Both the position numbers and the translations under genes were made by a program. A stretch of 64,000 bases of DNA from Pratylenchus scribneri (Eukaryota; Nematoda; Chromadorea; Rhabditida; Pratylenchidae), in the NCBI GenBank assembly GCA_030063045.1, contig JAQSEB010000003.1, positions 620,001 through 684,000 on the forward strand. The letters are read 5' to 3'. Positions 48,101 to 57,100 of this stretch are shown one piece after another. Numbering within the stretch: the first letter of the stretch is position 1; each line of letters starts with the position of its first letter. The notes beneath the pieces were generated by a model. It was not told the origin of the DNA and made no database searches. It was given only the letters and a program-made list of their open reading frames with translations.

Positions 48101-51100
48101 CGCCTCATCATTGGCTTTCGCCTCTATCATTGGCATTCGCCTCATTCATTGGCATTCGCCTCATTCATTGGCATTCCCCTCATTCATTGGCATTCGCCTC
48201 AACCATTGGCAATTGCCTCATTCATTGGCATTCGCCTCATTCATTGGCAATCGCCTCAAACATTGGCATTCGCCTCACTCATTGGCATTCGCCTCATTCA
48301 TTGGCTTTCGCCTCAATCATTGGCATTCGCCTCAATCATTGGCATTCGCCTCATTCATTGGCATTCGCCTCATCATTGGCATTCGCCACATTCATTGGCA
48401 TTCGCCTCAATCATTGGCATTCGCCTCATTCATTGGCATTCGCCTCAATCATTGGCATTCGCCTCATCATTGGCATTCGCCTCATCATTGGCATTCGCCT
48501 ATTCATTGGCATTCGCCTCAATCATTGGCATTCGCCTCATCATTGGCATTCGCCTCATCATTGGCATTCGCCTCATCATTGGCATTCGCCTCATTCACTG
48601 GCATTCGCCTCTTCTTTGGCATTCGCCTCATTCATTGGCATTCGCCTCATCATTGGCATTCGCCTCATCATTGGCATTCGCCTCATCATTGGCATTCGCC
48701 TCATTCACTGGCATTCGCCTCTTCTTTGGCATTCGCCTCATTCATTGGCATTCGCCTCATTCATTGGCATTCGCCTCATTCATTGGCAATCGCCTCAAAC
48801 ATTGGCATTCGCCTCACTCATTGGCATTCGCCTCATTCATTGGCATTCGCCTCATTCATTGGCATTCGCCTCATTCATTGGCATTCGCCTCATTCATTGG
48901 CATTCGCCTCAACCATTGGCCTTTGAGCCATTCTCATTGACCTCCAGTTCGATCGAGAGGCCAAAGCCCCACATCTTGGCAATCAAGCCTCAATCATTGG
49001 CATTCGCCTCAATCATTGGCATTCGCCTCAAACATTGGTCTTTAAGCCATCCTCATTGGCCTCCAGTTCGATCGACAGGGCAAGCCCCACATCTTGGCAA
49101 TCAAGCCTCATTCATTGACATTCGTCTCAAACATTGGTCTTTGAGCCATTCTCATTGGCCTCCAACTTGATCGTCAAGGCAAAGTTCCACACATTGGCAG
49201 TCAAACCTCAATCATTGAGATTCAAGCTTTAACCATTAGCATTTGAGCCGTACTCATTGGCCTCCAACCCAAATTCATGGGCAATCGCGTCCATTAATGG
49301 AATTGAGTTTGCAAAGGACTCAAGCTGTGCTTCTCCCAACACATTAATCAACCCAAGACCATGGAGCCTCACACAAGCATCCATGGCATTCACTTCGGCA
49401 AATCCGCCCAACACAAGAGCAAAGCTCTAAAAAATGGCATTCGAAAATGCTGTTCACATGGACAATCGCCAGCCTAATCATTGGCTGAGTCCGACATCGC
49501 CATGCAGTCAAACTAATTGGCACTCAATGGGAGTCAAGCCACAGCCACCTATCAATGATATCGAGTTCAAAAATGCAACAGGCTTTTTCTCACTCAAACA
49601 TTCATTGCATTCGCGTTCAACAAGGGGAACGATTCTGCAAACCTGCTATGATTCCCACGCATTCATTCAACCATGGGACAGAATGCCCAACTCATCGGCA
49701 CCTATGCCAACTTCATGGACGATCGCCAGGCTAATCAATGGCGCCTTGCGCTTTATCCATTGAAGCATGGGCCGTATTGGTATCAATTGCCCAAGGCCGC
49801 AAAAATGACAACTGCCGATCAATGCAATCTTTGACGGATCAACCACATCACGAGGACAATGAACAAGGAACTTTATCTACAGAGCAGACTTTGGCACATC
49901 ACACACAAAGCTGCCATACCGCCATGCACCATTCAAGGACCATGATCGAGGATCTTCATCTTCAGGCCATGACACCGCGCATCAATAATTGGGCCGCCGG
50001 GAGTGTCGCGACTTTGCGCGATGATCCGGGAATTGCCGGATCAATAAAGAAGGAAGAAGAAAAAGATGATTGATTTCCTTATCAGTCGCCTTCCCCTTTT
50101 CCTCCCATTTTGCCCCCCCCCCCATTCCATTTTTGTCTTTTTAGCACAAAGTTCAACCACTCGCTAGAATACATTCACATTCAAAGTTCATCCATTCTCA
50201 TCATTCACATGAAAATTATCGCCTAATAATTCTCGCTCAACACATTCACATTAAACTTTTCTCCTTCAAACGAGTTGTTTACTTCGCCATCGAATCAGCC
50301 CATTTTTTAGCCATTTCCATTCATTTGTTCATTTCTATTTAACCTAACCCCATTTTCACCTTAATTGCGTTCCTCCTCTCATTCCATCCAAACAGTTTGA
50401 ATTTGTTGGGGTCCTTGGGGTCCTCTCCCCACCCAATTCCATTCGGCTCTCACCATCATTTGCCACACCATCATCATCCATTCATTCCACTTTGGCATTA
50501 TTCAAACATTGGCGAACTCTTCATCCATTCATCATCAAACATCGACAAATTCATCATCCATTCATTCATTCACACAAAGGCAGACTCAACATTCATCCAT
50601 TCATTCACACATTAGCAAACTTCAACATTCATCCATTCATTCAATCATTGGCAAACACATCATCATCCATTCATTCACACATTAGCAAACTCGACATTCA
50701 TCCATCCATTCATTCACCCATTTCACTAACCAATTAACCCATTTTCGCTTTCACACATTTTTATTTTAATGAATAAAGACAAAAAACCCATTTAAGTCCA
50801 ACCAAATCCCCCTCCCCATCATTTTGGGTTGAACCTGCCCAAAGCCCGTCCGGGCACTTTGTTTGCGGTAAAAGGGCCCGCAACACAAACCACCACCCAA
50901 ATACATTTCATCGCCCATCGCCGGCCTTTCCCATCGACGACCTCTTCGTCGTTGGTTGTTGTCGTTTTCGCCCTTCCAGCCCAACCAGCCGGATGACCTT
51001 TCGCCCCCAGCGCTTCTTCCTCTCTATTCCATCAAATTTATGTGTACTTTTAAAAATTTGTTGTGATGGATGCTCGACGAAAGGCTCGGAAAAGGAAGGA

Positions 51101-54100
51101 CAGATGCCAACCGGGCCGACCTTTGACCGTCACCGGTCCGAGAGGATGCGCGACTGGCAAAATGAAACTCTTTTGAATTCAATAAAAAGAAAATAGATCG
51201 ACTCTCAAGGGTAAATACTAATGGTTCGACGAAAGACTCGGAAAATGAAGGACAGAGGCCAACCGGACTGACCTTTGACCGCCACCCTCGAGGGGTTGCG
51301 CGGCTGGTAGAATGAATCTCTTTATTCAATGATAAGATTGACTCTCACACAGAGGTCAAAGAGTTAAATATCGATAGATGGCAAAGTTTAAACATTTTTT
51401 TCACTCCTAGCTTAAAATTAGGGATCAATGAGAGTTCTATGAGCGCGTCCTAACCACAGCCGGATGACCTTTTGCCTCTCACAATTTTGTATTCCAGCGC
51501 TTCCCTCTTCTCTTTTCCTTCAAATTTATGGGCCCTTTTGAAAATTTATTATGCCCAACAAAAGGCGGAAAAGGAAGGACAGAGGCCAACCGGGCCGACC
51601 TTTGACCGCCACCGGTCCGAGAGGATGGCCTTTTAGGCTTTGCTGCGCAGCGCCGAACGCGCGGCTGGCAGCAGCACTCGGTCATCATTCAAATGATGGA
51701 AATGGGGGAGATTGGCTCTCGCAAAGGGCGAAGGGTCAAACATTTCGCCCTTAAAATGGGAGCTTTTGTGATTTTTATGACAGCGCGAGGTCATTTCCCT
51801 TTCCCATCCCTCAAATCTGCGTAGTTCATCCATTTCCATCTATCAAAATAAATTTTGATTTTTGAAACAGGGAGTATTGTGATAAATTTTGAAGTCTTTA
51901 AAATCTTAAAATATCGCCTTAATTATGTAGCTAATTGGGAAAATTTTTATTAATTTTGGAATGACTTAATTTTTTGAGATTTGTTAGGTGGAAGATTCGC
52001 GAATTCTTTTCTGGAAAAAATTTGGCCAAAAAATGTGGCACCGACGAATGCGCGGCTGGCAGCAGCATTCATCATTCTTTCAAATGATGGAAATTCAAAT
52101 GATGGAAATGGGGGAGATTGGCTCTCGCAAAGGGCGAAGGGTCAAACATTTCGCCCTTAAAATGGGAGCTTTTGTGATTTTTATGACAGCGCGAGGTCAT
52201 TTCCCTCTCCTCCATTGGTGCTCATCCATTTCTAGTTTCCGTCCAAATAAATTTTGGATCTCATAGAATAAAATGATTCAAAGACTTAAAAAAATTTTTA
52301 AGTCTTAAACTCTAAAGGGATTCTGAATTGATGATTGGAACAGATGGAAAAAAGAAGGAATTTTGAAGGAATAATTTAATTATTAATTGGAATTTAAAAC
52401 AGATGAAAAAAATGGAATTTTGAATCTTACTTAATTTTTGGAATTGGCTTATATTTTTGGGATTGATTTTATTATGGAGCCAAGTCATTTTTTAAAAGGT
52501 AAATAAAAGTGGCAAAAAAGTCAAAATAGGCCAAAAGCGACATATTGGGGGGTAATTTTGCCAAGTAATTCGCTTTTTTTACTGCTTTTGATAATTTTAC
52601 ATTTAAGCCATCTCTCCCCAAAATTCGATAAATACCTCCGGGTAATTTTGATTGTTAGGAAAAGATAAAAAATTTATATTTTATTTTTTTTACCTGACTC
52701 TCGATTCTGTCCATATTTGGGGTAGCCATTTTTGTTGTTGCTATGCTAATCTCAAAAATATTACTGTCCTGTCCAAGAATTTTCGTAATATCAATTTAAT
52801 ACTTTATGGAACTGTAAATAATTAAGGACAAATTTCCTCAAATTCAAAGGGCAATTAATAAATATATTACAGGAAAATTCTGGTCCACAAAAAGTAAAAA
52901 TTCCCGAATCCAGAAATGGGAGAAATGTGATAAGGGCCGAGGAAATGACCAAAATCGAATTGACCGACCGCTATCCCAACACTTTTATCTTTGACCCAAA
53001 TTCTCTCCACTCAAACTGGTGAATTTATATTCAAATCCTTTCATTTTAAACCATCATAAAATTGGGCCACTACAATCATCAAAAATTTTGCCTTTTTTGT
53101 CCAAAAAAGGACCCAGGATACTAAAATAAGGGAATGGTCATCTCTCATCATGAGAGGAAGAAGGATTTATGAAAAAAATTATTGCGTGAGCAATTTATCA
53201 AAAAAAAAAAAAGTAAAATTGTAATAAAATGGGTCGAAAGATTAGAAAAATTTTTTAAAAATAAATTAAAATCATAAATCTGAGATAAATAAAAATATTT
53301 TGTACAATTATGAGAAAAAAAATTGCTTGTGAACGAAGAATTTTATTTGGGCAAAACTCAAAAATTTTGGCACTTGCAATTTTATTTTACCTACAGTAGC
53401 TGCTAATTTTTATATTTCATTTTGCAAAAAGAATGAAAATTCCTTTTTGTCGGCAACAAAATTTGATAGAAAAAATGGAAGAAGGAAGAAGATGGAATAA
53501 TTTAGGCGATCTATGATGTGATTGTAGGGAACGCAATTGTCAAATTTGCTACAAAAAAAATTATTTATGAATAATTTCTGCCAATTCTGTGGCCATTTAT
53601 TTGGCTTCCGCCCCTCCATTTCCCCTTCCTTAAATAAAGCCATCGCCGATTCCTTAGTATTCTAGCCTACATTTTGCAAAAAATTTTCCAATTATTGACA
53701 AAATTGGCAAATTATTATTTGCGGGGTCATTACACATAAAATTCCCTTTTCATCCATTCATGGTATCTTTCTGAGAGATCTAACTGTGAGGGATTAACCC
53801 GAGAAGGCATATATTCAATTTTGGGACATCGAGCTCAACAAAATAATTATAAGTAAAAAAAATTTTTTAAAAAATTAGATTGGAAAATTAAAAAAAAAAT
53901 ATTTTGTTCAATAAAAAAAAATTACAAAAATTGGTAGACAAATCCACAAATTTTGGCATGCGCAACTTAATACTGTAACTACTTTTTGTTCCAAAATGAA
54001 TTTATTTTTTGTGGATAAAATTATATAAGGAGCGGAAACATTTTATAATGGGATAATTTAGGCGATTTATGATGTGATTGTAGGGCAAATAATTGCCAAA

Positions 54101-57100
54101 TTTGCTACAAAAAAATTATTTATAAATAATTTCTGCCAATTCTCTGGCCATTTATTTGGCTTCCGCCCCCCCCCCATTTCCCCTTCCTTAAATAAAGCTC
54201 TCCGATTCCTTAGTATTCTCGCCTTCATTTTGCAAAAAATTTTCCAATTATTGACAAAATTGGCTAATTATTATTTGCGGGGTCATCACACATAAAATTC
54301 CCTTTTTATCCATTTAATGGCATTGAGGATTAACCGGGAAAGATTGAAGAATATAGGCCATCGACGATTAATTAGCGTGTACGGCTGCACAGCCAAAATA
54401 ATTGGTACAAAATGCTTTTTTAAGGGTTTAAATCTTTTAATTTATAGCATTGGTCCCAAGAATATAATTATTATTTTATTTTTGTACTTTGTTAAAATTA
54501 ATTAAGCAAAATTGTAAAAAAAAATGTTCATCTGGGTCATCTTTTAATTGGCTAGCCAAATTGAAGCAAGCGGAGAATGTTGGAATTGGTCCTTAATAAA
54601 ATAAATGATTTAAAATTTAATTCCCTCACCTTCCCTTCTTTTCCTCCATTTTCCAATCCTAACACCCCCATTAAATGAGTATTTCCCCTAATTTATGGTA
54701 ATATTTCCAGGAAATTTATTAATTTATTTTTGTATTCTACTATGTTAAAATTAATTAAGAAAATTGCAAAAATCTTCAATGTGGTCAGCCCTTTACCAAT
54801 TGCTGGCTAGCCAAATTTACAAAAAAAGGGAGCCACAAATTGGCCTTACCATAAAATGATTTAATTGCCATTGCTTCACCTTTGTAGGCTTCTTCCTTTC
54901 ACCCTCTTCTAATTTATGGTAATATTTTCAGAGGAATTTTATTAATTTATTTTGTACCCGCATTTACTAAAATTAATTAAGAAAATTGCAAATATTTTTG
55001 GTAGGGTCACTCTCTTAGATTGACTAGCCAAATTAGAAATAAAGCCGTGAACAGCACAAATTGGCCTGGCCCCCAAAAGATTTAATTGTCATTCCCTTGC
55101 AGTCCTCCCTTCCTCCCCCCTCTATTGATTGGTTATATTTTCCGCTAATTTATGCATTATTTCCAGGATAATATTAAATTACTTTTGCACTATTTATGTT
55201 GGTTGAAATTTAATTGCAAAAATTGCTAATAAAATCTTCGCTAGGGTCATCCCCATGTTAGCCAAATTAGAAAGCTAACACAGAAAGGCACAAATTGGCC
55301 ATAAAAGATTTAATTGCCATTGCTACACCTTTGAAGGCTTCTTTCCTTCACCCTACTTTCCCCCTATTGATGAACACGTAAATGTTAATTATTTCCTCTC
55401 ACACCCAAATTTGGGTGATTCCCACGCACCCATTTTTAGACAGAATTTGCAAATTTGCAATTGGTCTCCCGGAATAAAATTGTAGTTAAAATTAGATAGC
55501 GAAAATTTAACGCACAAGTTTCTATTTTTGAATTTCCAATTTGAAAAATTTGAAAAATTTTTTCTTGGAATTCACGTAAATTGTCGCCATAAATTTTGCA
55601 ATTTTAGATAAATTAAAATTAGGCATTATTTAAAAATTTGAAAAATTTTTTCTTAGAATTTACTTAAATTGTCATCATAAATTTTGCTATATATTTTTTA
55701 TTAAATTTCAAATTTTAGCCAAAGTAAAAATTAATTTTCAAAGGAAATAAGTCTATAAGTGGATTTTTGTAATAAAAAAATTTCATAATTATTCAAAAAT
55801 ATTTAATAATTTTTTCATTGTAGCAAATTTAAAGTTCTACTATAAAATAAAAAATAAAATTTAATTTTTTAAATAAATTACTGCATTTTGCGCAAATCTA
55901 GGGTCATAAAAATATGCAAATTTAAATATAAGTTAATTTATTATATTTTATTTAGCATTATTCAATTTTTTCAAATTTTTGCCTTCTTTTTGAATTTAAA
56001 AATTTTCAAAATAAATTTTTTGACCTAATTTTTTTTACCACTAATTACTGCTAGATTTATTCCTGGGACATAAAATTTCTCATAGACCTCATTTTTGACC
56101 TCATTTATTTGCCATGAATTTTTGAAGATTTTTCCATCAAATTTGGCAATTCAATAATTTTCCCTTTTCCATCAAATGCCCAATAAATATTTTTTTCAAT
56201 CATAAATTTTTCCAATTATTTCCATCAAAATAGTCCATAAATTTACATTAATTATTTTTTGATTCTATTAAGCCAATTATTATAAAATTTGGTTCTGCCA
56301 GTGATTTTGTTATCTTGGAAAATTCTTATGGATTTTTAAAGAAAAAAAATTAATTGAGCATTTTTTTAGAGAATTTTAAACCGTCTAAAATTTAGACAAA
56401 GATTGAGACTTGTATTTAAATCTAGAATTTTTTTACGAATTTTTTGGATATGAAAATTCCGAAAAAAATTATTAAAAAATGATTAATAACATACCTGCAT
56501 CATGGCCAACAAATGTGCCGGTGATGGCGCCGCTGCCGCCGTCAAACCCATTCCAGCCGGATTCGGTTGTCCACCAAGCATTTGGGATGCGGCCAATTGT
56601 TGCTTAATTTGTTGCTGATTTTGACGCTGAGCGTTGGCGGCTGCAGCGGCCAAATGCGCCTGCAATCCAATGAGGCCATTCAACGCGGCCACCGTTCGTT
56701 GATTGTTTTGTTCATTTGCGGAGTTGATGGAATTTGGGCCACCATTTCCGCCTCCTACTAATGTGGATGAACCATTCAATGAGGGCGGCAATGAGGCTAG
56801 ACTCTGAATTAATTTTTAAAATATATTTTATTTTTACAATAAATTAATTTCGTTTCATTTTCAATTTTTTTCGTAAATTTTTTTCTAAATTATAATTTTT
56901 TTGTTAAATTTTTAATTAGGGTTTAGTGATTTTTTGAAAAATCTCCTGCCTTTTTCTGACTTTTTAAAATAATAAATAATAGAATTTTTTTCGAAAAAAT
57001 ATTTTAAAATTTTTTATGAATATTCTAATTGAATTTTTAAAAATTATTTTTAATTTTTTTTACATAATTAATTAATATTTTGCTTCGTTAGTGGCCTCTG

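Larger units (their letters stand above)
43569..50885 (+). mobile_element. Non-autonomous, BEL/Pao-like LTR retroelement loaded with satellite arrays
   Basis: The element is 7.3 kb: left LTR 43569-44449, internal region, right LTR 50004-50885, flanked by CAAAC on both sides. After the left LTR comes a 3-nt spacer and TGGCGACCCTTGCAGGAT, a tRNA primer-binding-like site of a kind I associate with BEL/Pao elements. Near 45800 a short stretch reads [13 protein letters not shown], similar to the start of a BEL/Pao gag core (LPxLxLPxFxGxP), but the frame soon breaks. No protease, reverse transcriptase or integrase was seen. Three satellite arrays take most of the internal space. Just before the right LTR, GGGCCGCCGGGAG may serve as the polypurine tract. 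It lies in antisense to the host receptor gene, within intron 2. Mobility would need enzymes from another element. Confidence 0.85.
50891..56494. other. Intron 2 of the NHR-41-type gene, segment right of the LTR element
   Basis: No exon is supported. The segment is built largely of low-copy duplications: a GACCTTTGACCG-containing family (51060-51640), a 140-bp pair (51690-52210), a 400-bp pair (53360-54330) and about 220-bp tandem units (54460-55390). The last kilobase before the exon at 56495 is AT-rich simple sequence. Confidence 0.5.

Noticed and set aside
46892..49170. Three long forward ORFs (682, 601 and 573 codons) as large protein genes
   Set aside because: They are overlapping readings of the same 19-bp satellite; any frame is open because of the unit's base content. 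There is no domain, start context or splice structure.
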